From Anderseniella sp963787895 (GTDB taxonomy: Bacteria; Pseudomonadota; Alphaproteobacteria; Rhizobiales; Aestuariivirgaceae), in assembly GCA_963787895.1 (NCBI GenBank), contig CAWBEX010000008.1, positions 690,902-754,901 on the forward strand: 64,000 nt of DNA, given 5' to 3'. Under the pieces are notes generated by a model, which was given only the letters and a program-made list of their open reading frames with translations, was not told the DNA's origin and searched no databases. Below are positions 9,357 through 18,522 of the stretch, one piece after another; position 1 is the stretch's first letter; every line of letters starts with the position of its first letter. The translations under genes were made by a program, and so were the position numbers.

Positions 9357-11722
9357 GATCTTGGTTTGGTCTTCTTGGGGTCGTAGTGGGCAAACGGCAC
9401 AATCTCCGCAGGTAGCCGCTTCTGATGACCGTCCAGCTTACCCACCTCCAGCTTTGTGCCGATCTCACTGTGTGCAACATCCACCCTTGCCAGGGCGATG
9501 TTCTTTTTCAGCAATGGTGAGCGCATCGAGGAGGTAACCTCGCCAATCTGCGCCCTTCCTACATGTACGCAATCACCGTGACCAACGTCTGTGGCGCTGT
9601 CGATATCAAGGCCTACCAGCTTTCGTGCAGGATGCTCCTTGCGCCTGATCAATGCATCACGTCCGATAAAATCATCGGTCTTTGACTTCAGTGGCACTGT
9701 AAACCCGATGCCTGCCTCGAAAGGATCAGTCTGGTCACTGAACTCATAGTTGGCAAAAATTAGCCCGGCCTCGATGCGGACCATGTCCAATGCTTCGAGC
9801 CCCATAGGGGTCAACCCTCGTGGCTCACCCGCCTCCCAGATGGCGTCGAATACCGTTGAAGCGTGTTTCGGGTGGCACCAGACTTCGTAGCCAAGTTCGC
9901 CGGTATATCCGGTACGGGACACAACAACCGGCACCCCTTGTGCATTGCCAATCCTGCCGACCGTGAAGCGGAACCATTCCAGTTCTGCAAGTTCCGGCTG
10001 GTGTGGTGGTGTCCAGATGACGTCCTTCAGGATATTGCGGCTTTCGGGGCCTTGCACAGCAACGTTGTGCATCTGGTCCGTTGATGACCGGATCAACACC
10101 TTCAGCCCGAGTTTTTCGGCAACTTCGCGCAGCCACACGCCACCATAGTCGTCGCCGCCGATCCAGCGGAAATTGTCCTTGCCCAGCCGCAGGAGCGTTC
10201 CGTCATCAATCATGCCGCCGTGCTCGTAGCACATGGCAGAGTAGACCACTTGACCAACGGCCAGTTTCTTCACGTCTCGGGTTAGCGTGTATTGCATCAG
10301 AGCTTCGGCATCCGGACCGGTAATCTCAAATTTCCGCAGCGCCGACAGATCAAGGATGATCGCCTTTTCACGGCACGCCCAGTATTCTTCAATCGCACCG
10401 GCCTTGGCGAAACTTGCTGCCAGCCAGAAGCCCTTGTATTCGATGAAATTGCGGGTGTGCCTGGCAAAGCACTCATGAAAGCCAGTCTCTTTGGTCATCT
10501 TGGGTTCCGAATTTGGCGTGGCGCGAATTGCTACTGCGCGAGAAAATTTTTGCTTGCTGTCGTAGGTGCGCACATGGATGTCGGTCGGGTTCCAGCCGTT
10601 GGCCGGACTGGTATCATCAGGACATGCAGAGCTTACACAAATCAGGTCCGTCAGAGCTCGCAACAGGACATAGTCGCCCGGTCGTGACCAGGGCTCGTCG
10701 GAGAACATCACCCCGTGGTCATCGACACCTGTGTTGAAGAAGAAGTTGATCGCCATCCAGCCTGCGCGGGGCATTACGCCATGTTCCGCCAGTGCCCCAT
10801 TGAAATTGTCTGAGCAGTTGGCATGGCCGGGATATCCGATATCGTCGTAGTACTTGGCAGCGCACGCCAGTGCAAAAGCATCATGGCGTCCACATGTGTC
10901 CTGGATAACCTCCACCAGCGGCAGCATGTCCTGATCATAGTACTTCGCATGCAGGCCGGGCATTGGGTATGCGTGGCCCATAAGAGTGCGCGTGGTCGTG
11001 ACATCAAGGGAATGCTGCAGCCCCTTGTCCAGCTTGCGCGCCGAGAAACACTGGAAGTCAGTGCACTGGCGGCCATCGACGTCGAGGACCTGGATAAAGT
11101 CTCCTTCCTTGACAAAATAGGCATTGGCCGTTGCGGATTTGATCCGCAAATCCAGCACAACATCGGCCAATGGGTCCGGCAGTTCAAAGCGTGATTGGCT
11201 GCGTGGATTTGCTCTGGTAAGCAACACTGTGAGCGGCGTCGTGGTCGCCTGGCTAGCCATGTCCATGGCGCCACCCGGCGCAGCAATGATGATCACGCCC
11301 TTGCGGGCCACCTTGAAACCAGCGCTGGTTCCGGCAGGCGTTGCATCATCGAACAGACGCATTGCACCGGCCTTTGCCGGCTCAATATTGCGGCGCGCAA
11401 GGCCGGCACGCAATTTCTCCAGCGACGCGTCGTTGCTGCTTAACAGTGCCTTCAGTCCGGCTGCGTCACTGTTGGCTTTCTCTGACAGGACACCAGCATC
11501 AATCTTGCCATCCGGGCCTGCCGCCAGGATCTCGCAAGCTTGCCCCCCTTCGTCATTTGTGATGGTAAAAGTGTCACTTGGTTCAACATCAATCAGGGTG
11601 GCACCAGAGCCGGCAACAACATAGCGCTCCATGCCAGGTTGCATTGAAAATGCTCGCGGCGAAATAATGCTGCTGGGGCGTGGAGGGCCTGCAATGATTG
11701 CGGGGTAAGCGGTATCCAGCAT
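9353..11722 (-). CDS. tdm: trimethylamine N-oxide demethylase (DUF1989 + aminomethyltransferase)
   Basis: 789 residues from the chosen ATG. An N-terminal region of about 150 residues leads into a DUF1989 domain (about 160-380, with CGRHDAFAL and the Cys/His residues expected to bind zinc). A GcvT/aminomethyltransferase half follows (about 400-770, with SRTGYTGELGYEVW and GLEALDMVRIEAGL) and should bind tetrahydrofolate. This two-part architecture is that of Tdm from Methylocella and roseobacters, which cleaves TMAO to dimethylamine and formaldehyde or methylene-THF. I chose the ATG at 11722, with AAAGGG about 12 bases upstream; an in-frame ATG at 11800 adds 26 poorly supported residues. It runs opposite tmm with overlapping stops. 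Confidence 0.9.
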   Translation of the reverse strand: MLDTAYPAIIAGPPRPSSIISPRAFSMQPGMERYVVAGSGATLIDVEPSDTFTITNDEGGQACEILAAGPDGKIDAGVLSEKANSDAAGLKALLSSNDASLEKLRAGLARRNIEPAKAGAMRLFDDATPAGTSAGFKVARKGVIIIAAPGGAMDMASQATTTPLTVLLTRANPRSQSRFELPDPLADVVLDLRIKSATANAYFVKEGDFIQVLDVDGRQCTDFQCFSARKLDKGLQHSLDVTTTRTLMGHAYPMPGLHAKYYDQDMLPLVEVIQDTCGRHDAFALACAAKYYDDIGYPGHANCSDNFNGALAEHGVMPRAGWMAINFFFNTGVDDHGVMFSDEPWSRPGDYVLLRALTDLICVSSACPDDTSPANGWNPTDIHVRTYDSKQKFSRAVAIRATPNSEPKMTKETGFHECFARHTRNFIEYKGFWLAASFAKAGAIEEYWACREKAIILDLSALRKFEITGPDAEALMQYTLTRDVKKLAVGQVVYSAMCYEHGGMIDDGTLLRLGKDNFRWIGGDDYGGVWLREVAEKLGLKVLIRSSTDQMHNVAVQGPESRNILKDVIWTPPHQPELAELEWFRFTVGRIGNAQGVPVVVSRTGYTGELGYEVWCHPKHASTVFDAIWEAGEPRGLTPMGLEALDMVRIEAGLIFANYEFSDQTDPFEAGIGFTVPLKSKTDDFIGRDALIRRKEHPARKLVGLDIDSATDVGHGDCVHVGRAQIGEVTSSMRSPLLKKNIALARVDVAHSEIGTKLEVGKLDGHQKRLPAEIVPFAHYDPKKTKPRS

Positions 11723-11882
11723 TGATCTGTCCGGCCCTTTGTTGATTGACGAGAAAAAAATCTTCATGTTGAGAATAGGGGCAAGAATTTTCGACCTCAA
11801 GCACTTTCAGCGTTGCGTTGCTACATTGATGCTGTGCTTGCCAGATTGACCGTCACCAACTGTGCATCGGCTGGAGAATTGC

Positions 11883-12743
11883 ATGGAAGCTCTGGGTTTG
11901 GGATTGGTCGCAGCCTTTGCATGGGGCGTTCATGACATTCTGGTCAGATATGTCAGCCGCAACGTTGGCATCGTATTGAGTCTGTTTCTGGTCCTCGCTT
12001 TCGGGGCTCTGGCGTGGACCGTGTTCGCGCTAGGGCTTGGAAGGTTGAACAGCGTGAACTCCACAGTTGTCTTGCTCAGCATTGCAGCCGGGTTCGCGTT
12101 CACCCTCGCCTGCATAGGTCATTACAACGCATTCGCGCGCGGGCCTGTCCGCATTGTTGCACCGTTGATAGGCGTTTATTCGGTGGTGGCATTTGCATGG
12201 GCAGCAGCCACCGGTGTCAGCGTCAGCTTTCTGCAATGGGTGGCAGTTGTCGGGCTGGTCGCAGGCATCGGGCTTGTGTCGCGTCGCGGTGGCGCCCAGG
12301 TCGAGGACTACGACCTCAAGCTCGTTGTCGGTTTTTGCCTCATGGCCATTGTCGGCTTCTCTGCCACATTCGTAATCGGTCAGGCGGCTGCATCGCAAGG
12401 CGACCATATGAGTGCAAGTCTGATCACGAGGCTCACAACTTTGGCGATTGTGGGCGTTATCATGTTGGTGTTGTGGATGCAGGGACGTGCGCGCATGATG
12501 ATACCAACACCGCGCCAGCTTGTAACGCTTGCCGCTATGGGTGTACTGGACGCGACTGCGCTGGGTGTGGTCCTGGCGGCGGGTGCCTTGCCCAACGCCC
12601 AGTTTGCCACAGCGGCATCATCGATCTTTGGCCTCGTGACGGTACTGCTCGCCTGGCTGTTTCTGCGTGAATCTGTCAACCGGACACAATGGGCGGGTGT
12701 GCTTATGCTGTTCGCCAGCATTGCCTACCTCTCTGCAAGCTGA
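11883..12743 (+). CDS. DMT-superfamily (EamA) transporter
   Basis: 286 residues with about ten hydrophobic helices in two homologous halves, the EamA/RhaT drug-metabolite transporter pattern. The second half ends with the typical LAWLFLRESVNRTQWAGV segment. It is an inner-membrane carrier of unknown substrate. It is divergent from tdm and lies between tdm and folD, so export or uptake of an amine or C1 by-product is possible but not shown. The ATG at 11883 is used because the upstream alternative at 11862 only adds seven polar residues. Its stop is one base from the stop of convergent folD. Confidence 0.75.
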   Translation: MEALGLGLVAAFAWGVHDILVRYVSRNVGIVLSLFLVLAFGALAWTVFALGLGRLNSVNSTVVLLSIAAGFAFTLACIGHYNAFARGPVRIVAPLIGVYSVVAFAWAAATGVSVSFLQWVAVVGLVAGIGLVSRRGGAQVEDYDLKLVVGFCLMAIVGFSATFVIGQAAASQGDHMSASLITRLTTLAIVGVIMLVLWMQGRARMMIPTPRQLVTLAAMGVLDATALGVVLAAGALPNAQFATAASSIFGLVTVLLAWLFLRESVNRTQWAGVLMLFASIAYLSAS

Positions 12744-12744
12744 A

Positions 12745-13644
12745 CTACTTCCACCCGGCTTCAAGTTGACGCTGGTGAGCGACAGTCGCGTTGCGCATGA
12801 GTATCGCCGTTGTGACCGGCCCTACCCCGCCCGGCACCGGCGTAATCCAACTGGCAACATGCATCACCGCATTGGTGTCCACATCGCCAACGATGCTGAT
12901 ACTGCCGTCCTCGGCGGTGACCTGATTGATGCCGATATCAATCACCGCCGCACCCGGGCGCACCATGTCCGCCCCTATCAGCTTCGGTTTGCCGACAGCC
13001 ACAACAACTACGTCTGCCCGTCTGGAGTGCATTGCCACTGATCGCGTCATGTGGTGGCACACGGTCACCGTAGCGCCTTCCGCCATCAACATCATGGCAA
13101 TCGGTTTGCCGACAATTTCGGAATGCCCGATCATCACAACTTCCAGGCCCTTCATGACAAGGCCGGTTTCTCGTATCAGCTCGACAGCTGCCGCAGCCGT
13201 GCACGGTGCAAGCGCAATATCGTTGTAGACAATGTTACCGATCGAAGCCGGGTTCATCCCCTCGCAGTCCTTCAGCGGGTGAATCGCCGACTGTAACGAG
13301 CGCAAGTGGATGTGTTCGGGCACTGGCCGTTGCAGTATCACGCCAACCACAGCCGGATCATCATTCAGCTTCAACAGCTCTGCCTTGCATTCAGCCTGAC
13401 TGATCCCTACGGGCCACACCACCTGCTCAAACGGTATGCCGGCCTGTTCAGCTGTTCGCGCCTGATTGCGGACATAAACGGCAACTTCAGGCACATCGCC
13501 GATGCTGATGGATACGAGTTTGCCGATTGGCTTGGCTTCTTGCCTGAACAAGCGGACTTTTTCGCCGGCCTGGTCCAGTATGCGCCTGCGGACGTTACGG
13601 CCATCCAGCAGCCGGTGGTCCTTGAAACCATCATTTGTTGTCAT
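12745..13644 (-). CDS. folD: methylene-THF dehydrogenase / methenyl-THF cyclohydrolase
   Basis: 299 residues. It contains the FolD catalytic and NADP-binding signatures GVILQRPVPEHI, the Rossmann region VVMIGHSEIVGKPIAMML, and the C-terminal TPVPGGVGPVTTAIL. It oxidises methylene-THF to formyl-THF in the cytoplasm. Placed beside tdm it can oxidise the C1 unit released from TMAO, giving NADPH for Tmm, in addition to its normal folate role. The start at 13644 (MTTNDGFKDH) gives the usual length; an upstream in-frame extension of 69 codons is not FolD-like. Confidence 0.92.
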   Translation of the reverse strand: MTTNDGFKDHRLLDGRNVRRRILDQAGEKVRLFRQEAKPIGKLVSISIGDVPEVAVYVRNQARTAEQAGIPFEQVVWPVGISQAECKAELLKLNDDPAVVGVILQRPVPEHIHLRSLQSAIHPLKDCEGMNPASIGNIVYNDIALAPCTAAAAVELIRETGLVMKGLEVVMIGHSEIVGKPIAMMLMAEGATVTVCHHMTRSVAMHSRRADVVVVAVGKPKLIGADMVRPGAAVIDIGINQVTAEDGSISIVGDVDTNAVMHVASWITPVPGGVGPVTTAILMRNATVAHQRQLEAGWK

Positions 13645-13788
13645 GCTACTTCGCCTGCGAGCTGTCCGGCAAATCGTGATGCGGGACTTGAAAGGCTGAC
13701 CATTGTTACCGATATCTGGGTCAGAATGTCGTGTCCGAATCCCGCTGGGATTGTCATGGACACTAACAAGAGTCAAGGAGGCGCAGAG

Positions 13789-14058
13789 ATGACCAACGCC
13801 AAGCCAAGTCGCATGTCGCAAGTGCCGGAAAGCGAGATCGCCCTTGCCCAATTGGGGTTGGGTGAAGTCGCCTATGTCCGCAGCCTGCCCGCAAGAGATG
13901 TTGCCCGGTTGACGGGTATCAATATCAAGATTGATCCCGATCAGAAACTGTTTTGCCTGTATCTTGCAGACGGAACGCCGGTGTCCGTATCAGACAGCCG
14001 TGACGCGGCTATTGCCAATGCGTTTGAACATGATCTGGCTACCATCAGTGTACATTAG
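13789..14058 (+). CDS. DUF1150 family protein
   Basis: 89 residues. The core ALAQLGLGEVAYVR, LFCLYLADGTPVSVSDSRDAA and the ending ANAFEHDLATISVH match DUF1150, a small cytoplasmic family almost confined to Alphaproteobacteria and often found near small heat-shock genes. No function is established. The ATG at 13789 follows a perfect AAGGAGG; an upstream open frame without a ribosome site is ignored. It stands alone between folD and ptsN. Confidence 0.85.
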   Translation: MTNAKPSRMSQVPESEIALAQLGLGEVAYVRSLPARDVARLTGINIKIDPDQKLFCLYLADGTPVSVSDSRDAAIANAFEHDLATISVH

Positions 14059-14088
14059 TGCACAGGTAGAGCTTGTCATGGCCTGATT

Positions 14089-14559
14089 TCAGGCTGCATG
14101 AGATGTGGAGGCCGAGGGCTCTGTCAAAATGGCATACAAGCTCTCGGCTTCGCGCGTGCCGCGCAACTTCTCGACAATCGCCTGATCCCGCAACAATCTT
14201 GATATCCGTGCGAGTGCTTTCAAATGATCCGCGCCTGCGCTTTCCGGAGCTAGAAGCAGGAACGCCAGATCAATAGGCATATCATCGACGGCCTCGAACT
14301 TCACGGGCTGGGCAAGGCGCGCGAAAAGCCCATGCACACGATCAAGCTCCTTGAATTTTCCGTGCGGTATGGCAATGCCCTGACCAAGGCCGGTTGAACC
14401 AAGGTTCTCCCGCTTGAGCAGGGTTTCGAACACCAGTTGCGGGTTGAGCCCGGAAACTCGCGCGCCTTCTTCAGCCAGTTCCTGAAGCAATTGGCGCTTG
14501 CTTGACACCTTCAGTGCAGGCAGGACGGCATGGCTGGAAATGATGTCAGACAATTGCAT
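14089..14559 (-). CDS. ptsN: PTS IIA-like nitrogen-regulatory protein
   Basis: 156 residues of the EIIA-Ntr fold. The phospho-accepting histidine is H66 in GIAIPHGKF, and LLKRENLGSTGLGQG precedes it. EIIA-Ntr receives phosphate from PtsP/PtsO and adjusts nitrogen, carbon and potassium metabolism by protein contact. It is the last gene of the rpoN-hpf-ptsN series, an arrangement conserved in Proteobacteria, and lies 73 bp after hpf on the same strand. Confidence 0.93.
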   Translation of the reverse strand: MQLSDIISSHAVLPALKVSSKRQLLQELAEEGARVSGLNPQLVFETLLKRENLGSTGLGQGIAIPHGKFKELDRVHGLFARLAQPVKFEAVDDMPIDLAFLLLAPESAGADHLKALARISRLLRDQAIVEKLRGTREAESLYAILTEPSASTSHAA

Positions 14560-14632
14560 GATATGAGCTACTCCATGCGCAGGCTTTGATCCTGGATAGG
14601 ATTTCTAGTGATTATGAGTCGGGTTCGCGACC

Positions 14633-15208
14633 TTATTTTGGCCCCGGGTCCACCCATCCCACATTTCCGTCCTTACGTTTGTACACCACATTCAAATTGC
14701 CGTTTCGTCCATTTCTGAAGAGCACAAATGGTTCGCGGGTGAAATCCAACTTCATCACAGCTTCGCCAACAGACAGTTCCTCGATGCTGGAGGTGGACTC
14801 CGCAATGATGACCGGATTTAGATCTGCCGGCTCGTCTGCCGTCTCATCCGGGCTTTCTGCTTGCAGCACATACTCTGCCGCTTCCATTGCGCTGATAGGT
14901 TCCGGGCGCGACAGGTGATGGTCCTTCAGCCGACGCTTGTAGCGGCGCAGCCGCTTTTCAAGGTGGGCGACGGCCATGTCGGCTGCTGCATGCGCATCGC
15001 CGCCATCCCCGTGAGCGTTGAGCACTAAACCAGTCGTCAAATGCAAGGTGATTTCGCAATCGAAACTCGAACGCTGTTTGGCAACCACCACAAGGCAGCT
15101 GACAATTCCTCCGAAGTACTTCGCGACATCACTGTGAATGCGGTTTTCGACGTGCTCACGAAGAGCATCACCAATGTCCAGATTCTTGCCGGTGATCTTA
15201 ATCTGCAT
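14633..15208 (-). CDS. hpf: ribosome hibernation promoting factor, long form
   Basis: 191 residues. The N-terminal ribosome-binding domain (MQIKITGKNLDIGDAL, about 1-100) is joined by a linker to the C-terminal dimerisation domain (about 130-190, with AVMKLDFTREPFVLF and VVYKRKDGNVGWVDPG). Long HPF forms inactive 100S ribosome dimers in stationary phase. The ATG at 15208 is the true start; the open frame extends three codons further to a TTG with no better site. It lies between rpoN and ptsN, 207 bp after rpoN; that gap probably holds its own promoter. Confidence 0.92.
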   Translation of the reverse strand: MQIKITGKNLDIGDALREHVENRIHSDVAKYFGGIVSCLVVVAKQRSSFDCEITLHLTTGLVLNAHGDGGDAHAAADMAVAHLEKRLRRYKRRLKDHHLSRPEPISAMEAAEYVLQAESPDETADEPADLNPVIIAESTSSIEELSVGEAVMKLDFTREPFVLFRNGRNGNLNVVYKRKDGNVGWVDPGPK

Positions 15209-15415
15209 GATATGCAAAACCCCTGTTCCGACACGGGACTTTGTCGGAAGCTGACATCATTTTCAATATTGACTGTTTTGCCAGGACCTGCTTGGGCGCT
15301 TTTTGTGGCTGCGCCGATTACGTTCCTTGTTGGCCCGGCAAAGTGCGCGGGAACCTATTGCCACTGTGGCCGGTTGTCAATTGCAGTTGTTTAACAAATG
15401 CGGCTTTGTGGGCAA

Positions 15416-16966
15416 TTAACCTGCGTCACGCATGCGTTTTTCCCTGCGCCTGACGATGGATGAAGGTATGTCCATTGCTTCGCGGTATTTCGCCACTGTG
15501 CGCCGAGCAATGTTGATTCCCTCGGCACAAAGCCGTTCAACTATCTGGTCGTCTGACAAAATATCCTTCACGCTCTCTCCGTCAATCATGTGACGGATCT
15601 TGTGTCTGACTGATTCGGCCGAGTGATCCTCGCCGCCAGACGATGAGGCAATTGCGGTTGTGAAGAAATATTTCAACTCGAACACACCGCGCGGGGTTTC
15701 GAAGAACTTGTTCGACGTGACCCGGCTGATGGTTGATTCGTGCATCGAAATGGCATCGGCAACGGTCTTCAGGTTCAACGGCCGCAAGTGTTCCACACCG
15801 TAAACCAGAAAGGCATCCTGCTGGCGCACGATTTCGCGCGCCACTGCAAGTATGGTCCTGGCCCGCTGATCGAGGCTCTTCACCAGCCAGGTTGCATTGG
15901 ACATGCAATCGGACAGAAACAGCTTGTCTTCCTCGCGCTGCGTGCCGCCTGAGACCTGGGCGAAATACTGGTTGTTGACCAACACTTTCGGCAGCGTTTC
16001 GCTGTTAAGTTCTACTGCCCAACTTCCGTCGGGTGCCGGACGCACAATAACATCAGGCACCACCGTCTGGACAACGGTGGAACCAAACACACTACCCGGT
16101 CTCGGGTTCAGGGTGCGGATTTCGTCGGCCATCTCGCGCAGATCGTCCATGTCCACCTTGCACAAAGATTTGAGCCGGGCGAAGTCGTGCTTTGCCAGCA
16201 ATTCCAGATAGTTGATGAAGCACTGCATCACCGGATCAAGCCTGTCACGTTCCTTCAATTGAATGGCAAGGCATTCCTTCAGGTCGCGCGCCATGATGCC
16301 TGGTGGATCGAAAGTCTGAACAATGGCCAGGGTTTCCTCGACCATCTCGCAAGACGTGCCGAGCATCTCAGCCACGCTTTCCACGTCGCTTGTAATGTAG
16401 CCGGCTTCGTTGACCAGACCGATCAGGTGCGACCCGATCATGCGCTGCGTCGGGTGGGTGACAGAAAGTGACAGTTGCTCGGTCAGGTGATCTGTCAGTG
16501 TTCGCTCACTGGCCAGTGTTGCGTCAAACGCCATCTCGCCATCAAACGATCCGTGTCCGCTGCCTGTACTTGAAGTGGTTTGCCAGCCGGAGTCCCGCAT
16601 CGCCCTTGGATCAGATGCCTCGCGGTTAATCTTGTCTGCGGTCGCCTCGTCCGCATATACGTTTTCTAGCCCGGTATCGAACTGATCGAGGTTTTCGGGC
16701 GTGTGTTCCTGGGAGTTTAGCTGTTCCGAAATGTCTCTGGGTTCGGATTGCGCGGTATTGGCTGGTGTCTCGTTGTCTGTGTCAAACCTGGCGCTGCTTT
16801 CGTCCCGCTCGTCCCGTTCAAGCAGGGGATTGGACTCAAGTTCGCTCTCGACAAACGCCTGCAGTTCGAAGTTCGACATCTGCAGCAGTTTGATCGCCTG
16901 TTGCAGCTGTGGCGTCATGACCAGGGATTGGCCTTGCCGCATCTGCAGTTTTTGACTCAGAGCCAT
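15416..16966 (-). CDS. rpoN: RNA polymerase sigma-54 factor
   Basis: 516 residues. The N-terminal activator-interacting region is QLQQAIKLLQMSNFELQ, followed by an acidic, variable linker (about 55-150), the core-binding region, the HTH region and the C-terminal RpoN box ARRTVAKYRE that reads the -24 element. It directs transcription of nitrogen-regulated and other enhancer-dependent genes. The start at 16966 has GGGAG ten bases upstream. It lies downstream of lptB and upstream of hpf, the usual rhizobial order. Confidence 0.95.
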   Translation of the reverse strand: MALSQKLQMRQGQSLVMTPQLQQAIKLLQMSNFELQAFVESELESNPLLERDERDESSARFDTDNETPANTAQSEPRDISEQLNSQEHTPENLDQFDTGLENVYADEATADKINREASDPRAMRDSGWQTTSSTGSGHGSFDGEMAFDATLASERTLTDHLTEQLSLSVTHPTQRMIGSHLIGLVNEAGYITSDVESVAEMLGTSCEMVEETLAIVQTFDPPGIMARDLKECLAIQLKERDRLDPVMQCFINYLELLAKHDFARLKSLCKVDMDDLREMADEIRTLNPRPGSVFGSTVVQTVVPDVIVRPAPDGSWAVELNSETLPKVLVNNQYFAQVSGGTQREEDKLFLSDCMSNATWLVKSLDQRARTILAVAREIVRQQDAFLVYGVEHLRPLNLKTVADAISMHESTISRVTSNKFFETPRGVFELKYFFTTAIASSSGGEDHSAESVRHKIRHMIDGESVKDILSDDQIVERLCAEGINIARRTVAKYREAMDIPSSIVRRREKRMRDAG

Positions 16967-17052
16967 CTCAGGCCAACTCCCCACGCATTACCCGATCTCA
17001 TGCTTGGAATAAATCCCTGCAAATTGCCGGTTTGCCGTCTGTGAGGCAGATA

Positions 17053-17874
17053 TTAAAGGCTGAACCCTTCACCAAGGTAAAGACGTCTCACATCAGGATG
17101 TGCGACAATCTGTTGTGGTGTACCTTCCATTAATACGCGGCCTTCATGGATGATGAGTGCGCGATCAATGATTTCGAGGGTTTCGCGGACGTTGTGATCC
17201 GTAATAAGCACCCCGAGTCCCCGAGAGGTGAGCTGTCGCACCAACTGGCGAATATCATTGATTGCAATTGGGTCAATCCCTGCGAAGGGTTCATCGAGCA
17301 GGATAAATCTGGGATTGGCGGCAAGAGCTCGGGCAATCTCGACTCTGCGGCGTTCGCCGCCAGACAGTGCCATAGCTGGCGAACTCTTGATATGTGTGAT
17401 TTGAAACTCATCTAGCAACCCACGCAACTTACGATCACGCTGTGCCTTGTCAGGAACATGCAGTTCCAGCACGGCGCGAATATTGTCCTCAACCGTAAGT
17501 GCCCGGAAAACGGACGCTTCCTGGGGCAGATACCCAATTCCGAGCCTAGCCCTTTGATACATGGGCAGGTCGGTGATATCGGCCCCGTCGAGCGATATGG
17601 TTCCACTGTCTGCGGCAATCAGTCCGGTGATCATATAGAACACCGTCGTTTTTCCCGCACCATTGGGACCAAGCAACCCTACGGCTTCCCCACGGCGCAC
17701 CGACACTGAAACGTCCTGGGTAACAGGCCGACGCTTGAAGGACTTGCGCAGATTACGCGCTACAAGACCTTGCGCAGGCGATGCACCTGACTGGCTTGGT
17801 GCCTGGCTGGAAGATGACTTTTTCCGTCCGCCAAACAACGAAGACCACCACGAATTATTGCCGGTTCGCTTCAC
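17053..17874 (-). CDS. lptB: LPS export ABC transporter ATP-binding protein
   Basis: 273 residues from the chosen GTG. Walker A is GPNGAGKTT, the signature LSGGERRRVEIARAL, and Walker B FILLDEPFAGIDP. It powers LptFG to extract lipopolysaccharide from the inner membrane. Ahead of the ATPase core is a Ser/Gly/Trp-rich extension of about 33 residues (NNSWWSSLFGGRKK then SSSSQAPSQ) not found in enterobacterial LptB. The start is uncertain: the frame is open to a TTG at 17940, but that stretch is AT-rich and looks like promoter DNA. It sits between lptA and rpoN. Confidence 0.88.
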   Translation of the reverse strand: MKRTGNNSWWSSLFGGRKKSSSSQAPSQSGASPAQGLVARNLRKSFKRRPVTQDVSVSVRRGEAVGLLGPNGAGKTTVFYMITGLIAADSGTISLDGADITDLPMYQRARLGIGYLPQEASVFRALTVEDNIRAVLELHVPDKAQRDRKLRGLLDEFQITHIKSSPAMALSGGERRRVEIARALAANPRFILLDEPFAGIDPIAINDIRQLVRQLTSRGLGVLITDHNVRETLEIIDRALIIHEGRVLMEGTPQQIVAHPDVRRLYLGEGFSL

Positions 17875-18042
17875 GCTATTACCGCTGAACAGGGTTAAAT
17901 TTAATTGAAGGGGTATGGTTAATGTTTTGTGAATTTGCAAGTACGACGCAGGGTTGCAAACAGACCAAGCGGATATCGGGCAAGATCATCGTAGCTCTTT
18001 TCTCGTCGCACCGGCTTGCTGGCCTGAGTTGGTTCTGGCAGG

Positions 18043-18522
18043 TCAGCCCGGATCAAAGTTGAACTTGACCCGGCCGCCGGAGAACTTCGACTGGTTGGAG
18101 TTGAGGTCAACGTCGAGACGCTCGCCTCGCACCACATTGGTACCCTGCTTGACGGTCACATTGCCTGTTACCACCGCTGTGTTGGCCTTGACGTTCATTT
18201 TCATCCGGTCACCGGTGATGGTCTGCGAACTGGTAATAATGGTGACGCCACCGCCGGTGGTTTCAAGCCAGGTTACGTCAGTACCGCCACTTTGGGTCTT
18301 CACGAATGTTGCAATCAGGTTGCTTGCATTGAGGCGGACGCCCTTCTGTCTGGCGCGTACATTGCCTCGGAACACCGCCTGGTTCTTTGTCTCGAACAGT
18401 TCCATCTGGTCTGATTCGATATCAACCTTGGACTTGGTTGCCTGTGCGTGAGCAGCTTGCGGCAGCGCGACGAGTGCTGTCAGCATGGCAGCAGCAGCGA
18501 TTGTTGGCTTGTTGAACTTCAT
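18043..18522 (-). CDS. lptA: periplasmic LPS bridge protein LptA (OstA-like)
   Basis: 159 residues with a clear signal peptide ending ALPQAAHAQA, then one OstA/LptA beta-jellyroll domain (IESDQMELFETKNQAVF, GDRMKMNVKANTAVVTGNV). It carries lipopolysaccharide from LptC to LptD across the periplasm. Its start overlaps the lptC stop by four bases, and lptB follows after about 170 bp, giving the standard lptCAB order. Confidence 0.88.
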   Translation of the reverse strand: MKFNKPTIAAAAMLTALVALPQAAHAQATKSKVDIESDQMELFETKNQAVFRGNVRARQKGVRLNASNLIATFVKTQSGGTDVTWLETTGGGVTIITSSQTITGDRMKMNVKANTAVVTGNVTVKQGTNVVRGERLDVDLNSNQSKFSGGRVKFNFDPG

